64,000 bases of DNA from Pseudomonas oryzicola (GCF_014269185.2 NZ_JABWRZ020000001.1:1885001-1949000); one strand, 5' to 3'; shown: positions 43,191-51,847, counted from the first letter of the stretch. Numbers and translations are program-made. Notes: generated by a model from the letters alone, not told the origin.

Positions 43191-43874
43191 ATGCACGTTC
43201 TGCTCTGCGAGGACGACGACCTGATCGCCGCCGGCATCTGCGCCGGTCTCACCGCCCAGGGCCTGACCGTGGACCGGGTGGGCAATGCCGCCGACGCGCG
43301 GGCGATGCTGCAGGCCGCGCAGTTCGACGTGATGATCCTCGACCTTGGCCTGCCCGACGAAGACGGCCTCAGGCTGCTGCGCCGCCTGCGTCAACAGGGC
43401 GAAACGCTGCCGGTGCTGGTGCTCACCGCGCGTGATGCGGTCACCGACCGGGTCGATGGCCTGCAGGCCGGGGCCGACGATTACCTGCTCAAGCCCTTTG
43501 ACCTGCGCGAGCTGGCCGCACGCCTGCACACCTTGTTGCGGCGGGTGGCCGGGCGCGCGGTGAATGTGATCGAGCACGGCCCGCTGTGCTACGACCCGAG
43601 TACCTGTGCGGCCACCCTGGCCGGGCAGCCGGTCGACCTCTCGCGCCGTGAGCAGGCCCTGCTCCAGGCGCTGCTGCAGAACCCCGGGCGGGTGCTATCC
43701 AGCGAACAGCTCAAAGACTGCGTGTACGGCTTCAGCGACGAGGTGGAGAGCAATGCCCTGAACGTGCATATCCACCACCTGCGGCGCAAACTGGGCAACG
43801 GCATCGTCGAGACCGTGCGTGGCCTGGGCTACCGCCTGGGCCCGGCGCAGGCGCCGGAAGAGGCCGCCTCATGA
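43191..43874 (+). CDS. dsbR: OmpR-family response regulator, probable DsbR
   Basis: 227 residues: receiver domain with the acidic pair EDD at 7-9, phospho-acceptor D51 (MILDLGLPDEDG) and conserved K in LLKPFDL. A winged-helix effector domain follows (VESNALNVHIHHLRRKLG). It is QseB-like. Neighbouring dsbDEG genes and an adjacent kinase match the P. aeruginosa DsbRS arrangement, where copper induces dsb genes. The start MHVLLCEDD is used; the upstream frame is open. The stop overlaps the next ATG by 4 bases. Confidence 0.8.
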   Translation: MHVLLCEDDDLIAAGICAGLTAQGLTVDRVGNAADARAMLQAAQFDVMILDLGLPDEDGLRLLRRLRQQGETLPVLVLTARDAVTDRVDGLQAGADDYLLKPFDLRELAARLHTLLRRVAGRAVNVIEHGPLCYDPSTCAATLAGQPVDLSRREQALLQALLQNPGRVLSSEQLKDCVYGFSDEVESNALNVHIHHLRRKLGNGIVETVRGLGYRLGPAQAPEEAAS

Positions 43875-45190
43875 GCCTGCGGGTACGCCTGAGCCTGATC
43901 CTGGGCAGCGCCTTCGTGGTCATCTGGGTGCTGGCTGCCGCATGGATGCTGCGCGACCTGCGCCAGCAGATGATGTTTTCCCTCGACCAGCGCCTGGTGG
44001 CGTCGGCGCGCATGGTCGCCGGCCTGATCGACCAGCTGCCGCAACCGTTGACCGCCAAGGGCGAGGAGGCGCATTTTTCCGCCGACCAGTTCAGCGTGCC
44101 GGACGGCATGGCCTGCCAGGTCAGCTCGTTGCGTGGCGAAATCCTCGCCAGCAACCACAAGCACGATGGCGCCATGGACGACGAGCGCAGTGGCTTCCGT
44201 GACCAGACCATCGACGATGCACTGTGGCGCACCTTCACCTACAACCACGGCGACGTCCGCATCACCACGGCTGACCGGCACATGGAGCGCGAAGCGCTGA
44301 ACCAGTCGATCCTGCTGGCCGCCTCGGCGCCGGTGCTGATGGCCCTGCTCGGTAGCCTGGGGCTGCTGTGGATCGGCCTGGGCAAGGGCCTGGAACCGCT
44401 CAACCGCATGCGCGATGCGTTGCGCCGCCGGCGGGCGGACAGTGTCGAGCCGCTGCAGGTGGCGGGCATGCCCAGCGAACTGCAGCCGTTGCTGGAAACC
44501 CAGAACCAGCTGTTCCTGCGCATTGCCCAGACGATCGAGCGTGAGCGGCGCCTGACCGACGATGCCGCGCACGAGCTGCGCAGCCCGCTGACGGCGATCA
44601 AGACGCACCTGCAGGTGGCGCGCATGACCGACGGAGCGGTGCGCGAGCAGGCACTGGCGCATGCCGAGCAGGGCGCCGACCGCATGCACCGCACGCTGGA
44701 GCAGTTACTGATGCTGGCGCGGGTGGAAGGCAGCCTGTCGTTCGAGGATGGCGTGCAGTGCAGCGCCGAGCAGGTGGCCCGGCAGGCGATGCAGGACGCT
44801 GGCGGCGACAACCGGCGTATCGTCTTGCGCCTGCCGGAAGAGGCTACCCAGGTCTATCTGGGCATGCCTGCCCCGCTGGCGGTGGCGGCGCTGCGCAACC
44901 TGCTGGACAACGCCTTGCGCCATGGTGGCGATGAGGCGGTGGAGCTGGAAGTGCAGATGAGCGACGGGCAGGTAGGCTTCATGGTGCGTGACCATGGGCC
45001 GGGAATTGCCGAGGCAGACCTTGAGCACTTGACCGAACGCTTCTGGCGGAATGGGCAAAGTGGTGGTTGCGGGTTGGGGCTGGCGATCGTGCAGGCGATC
45101 GTGCAGCGCTGTGCCGGTAGCCTGAAATTCGACAGCCGCAGTGATGGCTTGCGGGTTCTGTTGCAGGTGCCGGCACGTCGGGCCAGCTGA
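43871..45190 (+). CDS. dsbS: Sensor histidine kinase, probable copper sensor DsbS
   Basis: 439 residues: membrane helix near 7-26, a periplasmic sensor of about 130 residues, a second membrane helix around 145-170, HAMP, then HisKA with phospho-accepting H234 (AHELRSPLTAIK) and an ATPase domain (N box LRNLLDNAL, G boxes DHGPG and GCGLGLA). The sensor has Cys82 (GMACQVS). From memory, Cys82 is the residue reported for copper binding in P. aeruginosa DsbS. Translation overlaps dsbR by 4 bases. Confidence 0.8.
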   Translation: MSLRVRLSLILGSAFVVIWVLAAAWMLRDLRQQMMFSLDQRLVASARMVAGLIDQLPQPLTAKGEEAHFSADQFSVPDGMACQVSSLRGEILASNHKHDGAMDDERSGFRDQTIDDALWRTFTYNHGDVRITTADRHMEREALNQSILLAASAPVLMALLGSLGLLWIGLGKGLEPLNRMRDALRRRRADSVEPLQVAGMPSELQPLLETQNQLFLRIAQTIERERRLTDDAAHELRSPLTAIKTHLQVARMTDGAVREQALAHAEQGADRMHRTLEQLLMLARVEGSLSFEDGVQCSAEQVARQAMQDAGGDNRRIVLRLPEEATQVYLGMPAPLAVAALRNLLDNALRHGGDEAVELEVQMSDGQVGFMVRDHGPGIAEADLEHLTERFWRNGQSGGCGLGLAIVQAIVQRCAGSLKFDSRSDGLRVLLQVPARRAS

Positions 45191-45252
45191 TCTTCGCTGC
45201 CTGTGCTGGCCCTTTCGCGGGCACAGGCAACGTAAAAAAACGCGATAACCGT

Positions 45253-45276
45253 TAAATCCCTCCCGCATTCAAGCGT
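45253..45276 (+). promoter_or_regulatory. PvdS-type iron-starvation box of pvdH
   Basis: TAAAT (45253-45257) within GTTAAATCCC, 16 bases, CGT (45274-45276) followed by TTC. A textbook match, ending 47 bases before the pvdH ATG. Confidence 0.92.
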
Positions 45277-45323
45277 TTCTCAAGCGACACCCGCTCATTC
45301 GCTTGCTTGCGAGGAATTACCCC

Positions 45324-46715
45324 ATGTCCACCGTTTCCAGCCTTGCCCAAGTCCCGTCGGCCAGCGCGCCGCGCCCATTGTACGCGTTCACCGATTCGCC
45401 GTTGCTGCAGCGCCAGCAGCAACAGGAGTCCAACGCCCGCAGCTACCCGCGTCGCATCCCGCTGGCGCTCAAGCGCGCCAGTGGCATTCATGTGGAGGAT
45501 GTCGAAGGCCGCCAGTTCATCGATTGCCTGGCCGGTGCCGGGACCCTGGCGCTGGGCCATAACCACCCGGTGGTGGTCGAGGCGATCCAGCGGATACTGG
45601 CCGACGAGCTACCACTGCATACCCTGGACCTGACCACGCCAGTCAAGGACCGCTTTGTCCAGGACCTGTTCGGTGTCTTGCCCGAGGCATTGCGTCGTGA
45701 GGCCAAGGTGCAGTTCTGCGGCCCGACCGGCACCGATGCGGTGGAAGCGGCGCTGAAACTGGTGCGTAGTGCCACCGGCAGGAGCAACGTGCTGGCCTTC
45801 CAGGGCGCCTACCACGGCATGAGCCAGGGCGCGCTGAGCCTGATGGGCAGCCTTGGGCCGAAGCAGCCGCTGGGGGCCTTGCTGAGCAACGGCGTGCAGT
45901 TCATGCCATACCCCTACGATTACCGCTGCCCGTTCGGCCTGGGCGGTGCGGCCGGGGTCAAGGCCAACCTGCATTACCTGGAAAACCTGTTGCTCGACCC
46001 GGAAAGCGGCGTGCCGTTGCCCGCCGCGGTGATCCTCGAGGTAGTGCAGGGCGAGGGCGGGGTCATCCCGGCTGATATCGAATGGCTCAAGGGTGTGCGT
46101 CGGATCACTGAACAGGCCGGCGTAGCCTTGATCGTCGATGAGGTCCAGAGCGGCTTTGCCCGCACCGGGCGCATGTTCGCCTTCGAGCACGCCGGCATCC
46201 TGCCGGATGTGGTCACCCTGTCCAAAGCCATTGGCGGCAGCCTGCCCTTGGCGGTGGTGGTGTACCGCGACTGGCTGGACAGCTGGAAACCGGGTGCCCA
46301 TGCCGGCACCTTCCGTGGCAACCAGATGGCCATGGCCGCGGGCTCGGCAGTGATCGGTTATATGGTCGAACAGCGCCTGGCCGAGCATGCCGAGGCCATG
46401 GGCCAGCGCCTGCGCAAGCACCTGCAGCAGTTGCAGAGGGACTATCCGGAGCTGGGCGATATCCGTGGCCGTGGGTTGATGATCGGGGTGGAGCTGGTGG
46501 GCGGCCAAGGGCAGCGGGATGCGCTTGGCCAACCGCAGGCCAACCGTGAGCTGGCGGTCAAGGTGCAGCGTGAGTGCCTAAAGCGCGGGCTGATCCTGGA
46601 GCTGGGCGGGCGCCATGGCGCGGTGGTGCGTTTCCTGCCGCCGTTGATCATCACTGGTGAGCAGATCGATGAAGTGGCACAGCGCTTTGCCGAGGCGGTG
46701 ATTGCGTCTGTCTGA
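45324..46715 (+). CDS. pvdH: L-2,4-diaminobutyrate:2-oxoglutarate aminotransferase PvdH
   Basis: 463 residues, class III PLP aminotransferase. It makes L-2,4-diaminobutyrate (Dab) from aspartate semialdehyde and glutamate, the third residue loaded by PvdL. The PLP lysine is K301 (LSKAIGG), with GAYHGMSQG and VDEVQSGFARTG for cofactor binding. The start at 45324 has GAGGAA upstream; an in-frame ATG at 45303 lies too close to the promoter. Strong PvdS box upstream. Confidence 0.95.
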   Translation: MSTVSSLAQVPSASAPRPLYAFTDSPLLQRQQQQESNARSYPRRIPLALKRASGIHVEDVEGRQFIDCLAGAGTLALGHNHPVVVEAIQRILADELPLHTLDLTTPVKDRFVQDLFGVLPEALRREAKVQFCGPTGTDAVEAALKLVRSATGRSNVLAFQGAYHGMSQGALSLMGSLGPKQPLGALLSNGVQFMPYPYDYRCPFGLGGAAGVKANLHYLENLLLDPESGVPLPAAVILEVVQGEGGVIPADIEWLKGVRRITEQAGVALIVDEVQSGFARTGRMFAFEHAGILPDVVTLSKAIGGSLPLAVVVYRDWLDSWKPGAHAGTFRGNQMAMAAGSAVIGYMVEQRLAEHAEAMGQRLRKHLQQLQRDYPELGDIRGRGLMIGVELVGGQGQRDALGQPQANRELAVKVQRECLKRGLILELGGRHGAVVRFLPPLIITGEQIDEVAQRFAEAVIASV

Positions 46716-46721
46716 GTAAAT

Positions 46722-46746
46722 GCCGGGGCCGCACAGCGGCCCCGGC
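46722..46746. terminator. Perfect GC hairpin between convergent pvdH and the SCP2-cupin gene
   Basis: GCCGGGGCCGC-ACA-GCGGCCCCGGC, an 11-bp stem with a 3-base loop. No T run; position between two stops suggests a bidirectional transcript end. Confidence 0.6.
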
Positions 46747-46754
46747 AACCCCGG

Positions 46755-47876
46755 TTACCAGCCGCGCCCGGAATCCACCCAGAAGTTCACCGACAACGAG
46801 GTGGACACCGACTCTACCTGGTGGAACCAGCCCTCGGGCAGGAACAGCAGGTCCCCGGCTTGCAGCACCACGCGCAGGAACGGCACCTCGCGCGCCGCCG
46901 GGAAACGTTGGTAATCCGGCGCGTCGGGGTTGAAATCGCAGCCGTCCAGGCCGCCCTTGGGGCTGGTCGACCAGGTGCCCAGCGCCGGGCGATGGTGTGG
47001 CGCGGCAAGGATGAACGACTTCTGCCCCCAGACCTGGGCAAACAGGTTGTCGGTATCGTCGCGGTGCAAGGGCGTCAGGGTGCCCCTGGGGCCGATCCAG
47101 ATGCGCGGCGCGATGAACTTGTCCCGGGCGAAATACGGCGGGTAGCGGATCAGTGTCAGCAGCTTTTCCGGCACGATGTTGTTGCCCATGTAGGCCGGGG
47201 TTTCGCCGGGCCTGGCCGGGGTGTCCAGCGAGGCGATGAAATCGGCCATGGAGGTGGAGCGGAAGTCGCGGTCGGTGGAGAACGTCTTCTGCACGTAGTC
47301 GCCGTGCCGGGTAATGCCTTGCAGTTCGGCGAAATGCACCAGCGAGGCCTCACGGCCCATGGTGAACAGCGGCCAGTCCTGCAGGGCATCGCTGATCACC
47401 AGCGGCGTGCCATGCACCAGGTAGTCGTTGTGGAAGCGCGCCAGGGGCATGTCGGCGCGGGCGATGCGGGCCACTTCGCGCTGCACGGGTTGGCCCGCCG
47501 ATACCCTTTCGCTGAAGCGTGCCGGCGTCGGGTAGCGCTGGTTCATCGCTACCTTGGTCGTCGTCACCCCGCGGCGGGCGTTGCTGATGATCTGCGGCAG
47601 CAGGGTGGCCAGGCCCATGTTGCCGGTGATCTTCAGGCGCGCGCTGGCGAACAGCTCTTCCACGTTGGCCGTGCCGCCCATGATGCCGAGGAAATCGCGT
47701 TCGGCCACTTCAATGGTGACGTCCGGGGCTCTGTGCCGGCCAGCGCCGGTGTGGCTGCTGTCGCGTACCTCCGACCAGAAGGCCTGGTCCTGGTCGAAGA
47801 CGAACTGGAAGACGCCCTCGATGCCGACGGCATGGGCGTTGGCGAACAGTTTGCTGAGGATGCTCTGAAGGTCCAC
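46755..47876 (-). CDS. SCP2-like + cupin_8 (JmjC-type) dioxygenase-like protein under PvdS-type promoter
   Basis: 373 residues. Residues 1-~105 look like an SCP2 sterol-carrier domain (VFQFVFDQD... PDVTIEVAERDFLGIMGG... LKITGNMGL). Residues ~140-370 are a cupin_8/JmjC-type domain with an intact Fe(II) triad H271-x-D273...H352 (PLHRDDTDN and EGWFHQVES). Such enzymes hydroxylate peptides or small molecules using 2-oxoglutarate. The start is GTG 47876 with AGAGG upstream; the PvdS box ends 36 bases before it. The substrate is unknown. A role in pyoverdine tailoring or in a siderophore-linked product is an inference from the promoter and neighbours. Confidence 0.75.
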   Translation of the reverse strand: MDLQSILSKLFANAHAVGIEGVFQFVFDQDQAFWSEVRDSSHTGAGRHRAPDVTIEVAERDFLGIMGGTANVEELFASARLKITGNMGLATLLPQIISNARRGVTTTKVAMNQRYPTPARFSERVSAGQPVQREVARIARADMPLARFHNDYLVHGTPLVISDALQDWPLFTMGREASLVHFAELQGITRHGDYVQKTFSTDRDFRSTSMADFIASLDTPARPGETPAYMGNNIVPEKLLTLIRYPPYFARDKFIAPRIWIGPRGTLTPLHRDDTDNLFAQVWGQKSFILAAPHHRPALGTWSTSPKGGLDGCDFNPDAPDYQRFPAAREVPFLRVVLQAGDLLFLPEGWFHQVESVSTSLSVNFWVDSGRGW

Positions 47877-47912
47877 GGTATGCCTCTGGCGGTTTTTCGG
47901 TGTGCAAGGATG

Positions 47913-47936
47913 ACGAGTGCCTGGGCCAATGATTTA
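47913..47936 (-). promoter_or_regulatory. PvdS-type iron-starvation box of the SCP2-cupin gene
   Basis: On the minus strand TAAAT (47936-47932), 16 bases, CGT (47915-47913). Exact consensus. It is divergent from the box at 47951 with 14 bases between. Confidence 0.88.
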
Positions 47937-47950
47937 GCGGTATGGGCGGG

Positions 47951-47974
47951 TAATTTTTCGCTGCGCAGCTACGT
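47951..47974 (+). promoter_or_regulatory. PvdS-type iron-starvation box of the esterase gene
   Basis: TAATT (47951-47955), 16 bases, CGT (47972-47974) followed by CCC. It has the same one-base variant as the pvdL box and ends 43 bases before the ATG at 48018. Confidence 0.8.
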
Positions 47975-48017
47975 CCCGTAGGGGAGCCCGAGTCACTTTG
48001 TTCACCAAGGAACCCAC

Positions 48018-48986
48018 ATGGCACTGCACCCTGATCTGGCGGCTTTTCTGGAACTGGTCGAATTCGGCCGGCTGACGGGCAGGAGCCTGCCCATGCATGC
48101 GATGGACGTGACCCAGGCCCGTGCCGAGTTCGAAAGCAGCTCGCAGGTACTCGACCCAAGCCCACCGGGCCACGTCATGGTCAGCGCGCTGCAGGTCAGC
48201 GCGCGTGACGGTACCTGCCTGGCTGCCCGGTTGTACCGGCAGGACCAGGCCGCGGCCGACTTGCAGCCGGTAATCCTGTACCTGCACGGTGGCGGCTACG
48301 TCGTTGGTAGCCTCGACTCGCATGATTCGGTGTGCCGCCGCCTGGCTGCCCTGGGCGAGTTCGCGGTACTGGCTGCGGACTACCGGTTGGCACCGCAGCA
48401 GCAGTTTCCGGTGGCGTTGCACGATGTGCTGGACACTGCCAACTGGCTGGCCGAACGGGCAGCGGCGCTGGGGCTGGACAAGCGCCGAATAGTGCTGGCG
48501 GGAGACAGTGTGGGGGCCAGCCTGGCAGCGGTCATGGCCATCATGGCGGTCGAGCAGCCCGAGGCGCTGGCGTTCAAGCCGCTGGCGCAATTGCTGTTCT
48601 ATCCGGTGACCGATATGGCCTGCCAGCGTGATTCGCATCACCAGCATGCCGAGGGCTACCTGCTGGAGACGCCAACCCTGGAGTGGTTCTACCGGCACTA
48701 TGTGCCGCAGCCTGAACAGCGCCTGGACTGGCGGGTGTCGCCGTTGCGCTCGACCCTGCGTGAAGCCTTGGCGCCAGCGTATCTGTTCGTGGCCGAGTAC
48801 GACCCGTTGCACGATGAAGGCATTGCCTATCGAGACTGGCTGCTGGCCAGTGGCACGCCGGTGCGCTTCGCGCGGGTGGAAGGTTTGACCCATGACTTTC
48901 TGCGCATGTCGGGGATCGTGGGCCAGGTAGGGGACATTTATCGGGATGTCGGCGAGTGGTTGCAGGTGATCGGGGGCCGTGGCTGA
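48018..48986 (+). CDS. HSL-family alpha/beta hydrolase (esterase) in the pyoverdine cluster
   Basis: 322 residues. HGGGYVVGS is the oxyanion-hole motif of hormone-sensitive-lipase-type esterases. The nucleophile Ser lies in GDSVGAS; FVAEYDPLHDE supplies Asp and GLTHDFLRM the His. There is no signal peptide, so it acts in the cytoplasm. Its PvdS-type promoter is divergent from that of the SCP2-cupin gene. It could remove an acyl group or hydrolyse a siderophore ester or lactone; this is an inference. Ribosome-binding AAGGAA lies 6-8 bases upstream of the ATG. Confidence 0.82.
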   Translation: MALHPDLAAFLELVEFGRLTGRSLPMHAMDVTQARAEFESSSQVLDPSPPGHVMVSALQVSARDGTCLAARLYRQDQAAADLQPVILYLHGGGYVVGSLDSHDSVCRRLAALGEFAVLAADYRLAPQQQFPVALHDVLDTANWLAERAAALGLDKRRIVLAGDSVGASLAAVMAIMAVEQPEALAFKPLAQLLFYPVTDMACQRDSHHQHAEGYLLETPTLEWFYRHYVPQPEQRLDWRVSPLRSTLREALAPAYLFVAEYDPLHDEGIAYRDWLLASGTPVRFARVEGLTHDFLRMSGIVGQVGDIYRDVGEWLQVIGGRG

Positions 48987-48998
48987 CGCGAGATTGCC

Positions 48999-49015
48999 GG
49001 GGCGCGTTGCGCCCC
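48999..49015. terminator. GC hairpin between convergent esterase gene and pvdN
   Basis: GGGGCGC-GTT-GCGCCCC, a perfect 7-bp stem, 12 bases after the esterase stop and 18 bases beyond the pvdN stop. Confidence 0.45.
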
Positions 49016-49033
49016 TTCCGCGACACAGAGGTC

Positions 49034-50326
49034 TCACCCACGAAGCCGTCGCCCCAACACCTCCACCAACCGCTCGATCTCGGCCTCGGTGTTCAACAGC
49101 CCCGGTGCCGTGCGCACCACTGGCCCCACATCCCGCGACACCGCATCGACCACGATGCGCTGGCTATTGAGATGTCGGGCGACCTCGTCGGCATCCTGCC
49201 CCTTGACCCTGAAGAAGGTGAACCCCGCCGAATACCGTGCACTGCGCGGCGTCACCAGTTCGACCCCCGGCAGTGCCTCAAGCCGTTGCCTGAGCTGCCC
49301 ATTGAGCCCGTGAATCCGCGCCTGCACTGCCGCCTTGCCCAGCTGCAGATGCAATTCGAACGCCTTGCCCAGCGCCCAGCGGTGCTCGAACGCGTGGTAG
49401 CCACCCGGCGTCATCACGGTGGCAAAGTCCTCGTTCTCGGAAAAGGTGGCAATGGTCGGGGTCAGTTGCTCCAGCCCGGTGGACGCCGCACAGATGATCC
49501 CGGTACCGCGTGGCCCGAACAGCCACTTGTGGGTGCCGGCAATGAAGTAATCGCAATTGAGGTCGGCAAAGCGCATGTCTTCGACGCCAAAGCCATGTAC
49601 GCCATCGATCACGTAGATGATCCGGTCCTGCGCGTCACGCTGGCGATTGACCTCGCGGACCAGGGCGCCGATCTCGCCTGCCGGCAGTTTCACGCCACTG
49701 CCCGAGTGCACCCAGGTCATGCCCAGCACTCGGGTCTGCGGCCCGATGGCGGCAGCGATGGTGCTCAGAACCTGGTCGCTGCTGACCTTGGCGGGGTCTT
49801 CGAACAAGCGCAACCGGCGCACTGGGGTGCCGTCGCGCATGGTGCGAAAACCCATGGTATGGCGGGCGGCTGAATGCTCATGCACGGTGGTGAGAATTTC
49901 CTGCCCCGGCGCGATCTTCAGCCCGCCATAGATCAGCCCAAGGCCTTCCGTGGTGCTGCCGGTCAGGGCAATCTGGCGGGGCGTCACTTCGAGGTAGCGA
50001 GCCGCCCACTCACGTACGGCGGCTTCGTGCTTCCACTCCGACTGGCTGTCCCAGTCCACCAGGCGCGCCGGGTGATGGTCGAAGCGGGCGCGCAGTGCCT
50101 CGATGGCTTCGCGCACCGGGCGTGGGTGCGAGGTGATCAGAAAGTTGGCGAAGTGGGCGTACGCAGGGTCCAGCTCGAACAGGTCGCGAAATGCGGCCCA
50201 GTCGTTGCCAGTGGCTGCTTGCGCAGGCGCCCCGTGTGCCGCTGGCAGCAGCGCGCCGGGGCCGGCCAGGGGCAGCGCGGCAGCCAGCAGGCCGGCCTGC
50301 TTGAGAAAGGTGCGACGGTCGTTCAT
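49034..50326 (-). CDS. pvdN: Pyoverdine maturation PLP enzyme PvdN
   Basis: 430 residues. A twin-arginine signal (NDRRTFLKQAGLLAAALPLAG) sends it folded to the periplasm. The rest is a class V aminotransferase/cysteine-desulfurase fold with PLP lysine K267 (AGTHKWLFGPRG). PvdN changes the glutamate side chain of the chromophore to succinamide. The start MNDRRTFL at 50326 is preceded by a longer open frame that overlaps pvdM. It follows pvdM by 17 bases, so they form an operon. pvdO does not follow as it does in P. aeruginosa. Confidence 0.94.
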   Translation of the reverse strand: MNDRRTFLKQAGLLAAALPLAGPGALLPAAHGAPAQAATGNDWAAFRDLFELDPAYAHFANFLITSHPRPVREAIEALRARFDHHPARLVDWDSQSEWKHEAAVREWAARYLEVTPRQIALTGSTTEGLGLIYGGLKIAPGQEILTTVHEHSAARHTMGFRTMRDGTPVRRLRLFEDPAKVSSDQVLSTIAAAIGPQTRVLGMTWVHSGSGVKLPAGEIGALVREVNRQRDAQDRIIYVIDGVHGFGVEDMRFADLNCDYFIAGTHKWLFGPRGTGIICAASTGLEQLTPTIATFSENEDFATVMTPGGYHAFEHRWALGKAFELHLQLGKAAVQARIHGLNGQLRQRLEALPGVELVTPRSARYSAGFTFFRVKGQDADEVARHLNSQRIVVDAVSRDVGPVVRTAPGLLNTEAEIERLVEVLGRRLRG

Positions 50327-50343
50327 CGAGTGGCTCGCCAGGG

Positions 50344-51690
50344 TCAGGGGAATGAGCGGGTGACAGGTTGCGCGGCGCGTTGTACCTGCTCCCACACCCG
50401 CAGGAAATTGCCGCCCCAGAGCTTGGCAATGTCCGCTTCGGAGTAGCCGCGGCTGATCAGTTCGGCAGTGACATTGCGCGCCTCGCTGGCGTTCTGCCAG
50501 CCGTCGATGCCGCCGCCTTCGTTGAAGTCCGAGCTGAGGCCGACATGGTCGATGCCGACCTTGCGCACCGTATAGTCGATGGCGTCGCCGTAGTCCTTGA
50601 GGGTGGCTGGGGGCTCTTCTTCGAGGATGCCGTACAGCTGGTTCGCATACTGGCCGACCTTCTGCTCGGGCCAGCCGGCGATCACCGGGTCGCCCGGCAT
50701 CAGTGCGTAGTTGAGGTCGGCCAGTGGTGGCAGGGCGTAGCGGGCGCGCAATGCGTTGAGTTTGCCCTGGGTCTTGCTGCTCAGCGGCTTGAGGTAGGTG
50801 GAAAACGCCACCAGCTGGACCACGCCGCCGCTGTCCTTGATCAGCTGCAGCTCCTTGTCGGAGAGGTTGCGCCTGATGTCGACCATGGCCCGTGGCGCCG
50901 AGTGCGACGCCACCACGGGCGCGCGACTGAGGGCAACGGCCTGGGCCAGTGCCTTGCTGGACATCTGCGATACATCGATGATCACCCCCAGGTCATTCAA
51001 CCGTTGCACGGCGCGCTTGCCGATTGGTGACAGGCCGCCCAGAGCATCGGCAGTGTCATTGAAGAACGGCAGCGGGCGCGAGGAATCGGCCCAGCTGTTG
51101 TTGCCCACATAGCTGAAGCCGAACATGCGTACCCCGCGTGATGCCCAGCGGTCGAGCTGGGCGAGGTCGTCACCCAGGGCGTAGGCGTTGAGCATGCTGA
51201 GCAACACCGCGAATTTGCCTTCGCCGTGCAGGCGCCGGAAGTCTTGCGGGGTGTAGGCGATGCCGACCTGTTGCGGGAAGTCGCGGACCATGGCGGTGAT
51301 GGCGTTGTAGCGCACCTCCTGGGTATGCCGGGCGGCTTCGACGAAGCCCGGGGTAGGGCGGTGCGGGCCAGTGTTGCCGGTCCACGATTCGGGCCAGGCG
51401 AATATCGTCAGGGCCGCGCCAGACAAACGCCCGCGTGCGGCCTTGGCCAGGTCGAAGCGGCCGTCGCCGTCCTTGTCCGCCTCACTGCCTTCGGTACCGA
51501 AGGTCAGTGGCAAAGTGACGTGGCTGTCGAACGAGAGGATGCGTTCCTGCAGGTCGTTGGCCTGGCGGGTCACCTCCCTGGAATAGCCGGCGGGCAGGGC
51601 GAAATAGTGCCAGGCGGCAAACCCGGCGCCAGCGGTAACCGCAGTGGCCAGGCTGATAAACAGGGCTTTCTTCCAGCGTGAAGTCGTCAT
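50344..51690 (-). CDS. pvdM: Periplasmic dipeptidase-like protein PvdM
   Basis: 448 residues. An N-terminal membrane/signal segment (KKALFISLATAVTAGAGFAAW) precedes a renal-dipeptidase-type (M19) TIM barrel: SFDSHVTLPLTF, VIIDVSQMSSKAL, PVVASHSAPRAM, VGIDHVGLSSDFNEGGG. The DxH, His and Asp metal positions look mostly kept, though the first site reads DSHV. It is required for pyoverdine maturation in the periplasm before or with PvdP. First gene of pvdM-pvdN under a PvdS box at 51752-51775. Confidence 0.94.
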   Translation of the reverse strand: MTTSRWKKALFISLATAVTAGAGFAAWHYFALPAGYSREVTRQANDLQERILSFDSHVTLPLTFGTEGSEADKDGDGRFDLAKAARGRLSGAALTIFAWPESWTGNTGPHRPTPGFVEAARHTQEVRYNAITAMVRDFPQQVGIAYTPQDFRRLHGEGKFAVLLSMLNAYALGDDLAQLDRWASRGVRMFGFSYVGNNSWADSSRPLPFFNDTADALGGLSPIGKRAVQRLNDLGVIIDVSQMSSKALAQAVALSRAPVVASHSAPRAMVDIRRNLSDKELQLIKDSGGVVQLVAFSTYLKPLSSKTQGKLNALRARYALPPLADLNYALMPGDPVIAGWPEQKVGQYANQLYGILEEEPPATLKDYGDAIDYTVRKVGIDHVGLSSDFNEGGGIDGWQNASEARNVTAELISRGYSEADIAKLWGGNFLRVWEQVQRAAQPVTRSFP

Positions 51691-51751
51691 CTTGGTCTCA
51701 GTAGGTTCACCGTCGAGGGATGGGCACAGAGGCCGCCGCTACCTGCAGTGA

Positions 51752-51775
51752 ACGAGCTCGCCACCCGGAAATTTA
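51752..51775 (-). promoter_or_regulatory. PvdS-type iron-starvation box of pvdMN
   Basis: On the minus strand TAAAT (51775-51771), 16 bases, CGT (51754-51752) followed by T. Exact consensus; it ends 61 bases before the pvdM start. Confidence 0.9.
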
Positions 51776-51823
51776 ACGCTTGCAGTGGCTGCGCAGCAGC
51801 CCGATATACAGGCTGCGAGGGGA

Positions 51824-51847
51824 TAAATTTCATCGACGTTGCAACGT
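51824..51847 (+). promoter_or_regulatory. PvdS-type iron-starvation box of pvdP
   Basis: TAAAT (51824-51828), 16 bases, CGT (51845-51847) followed by T. Exact consensus. It lies inside the extended open frame before pvdP, proving that the gene starts downstream of it. Confidence 0.92.
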
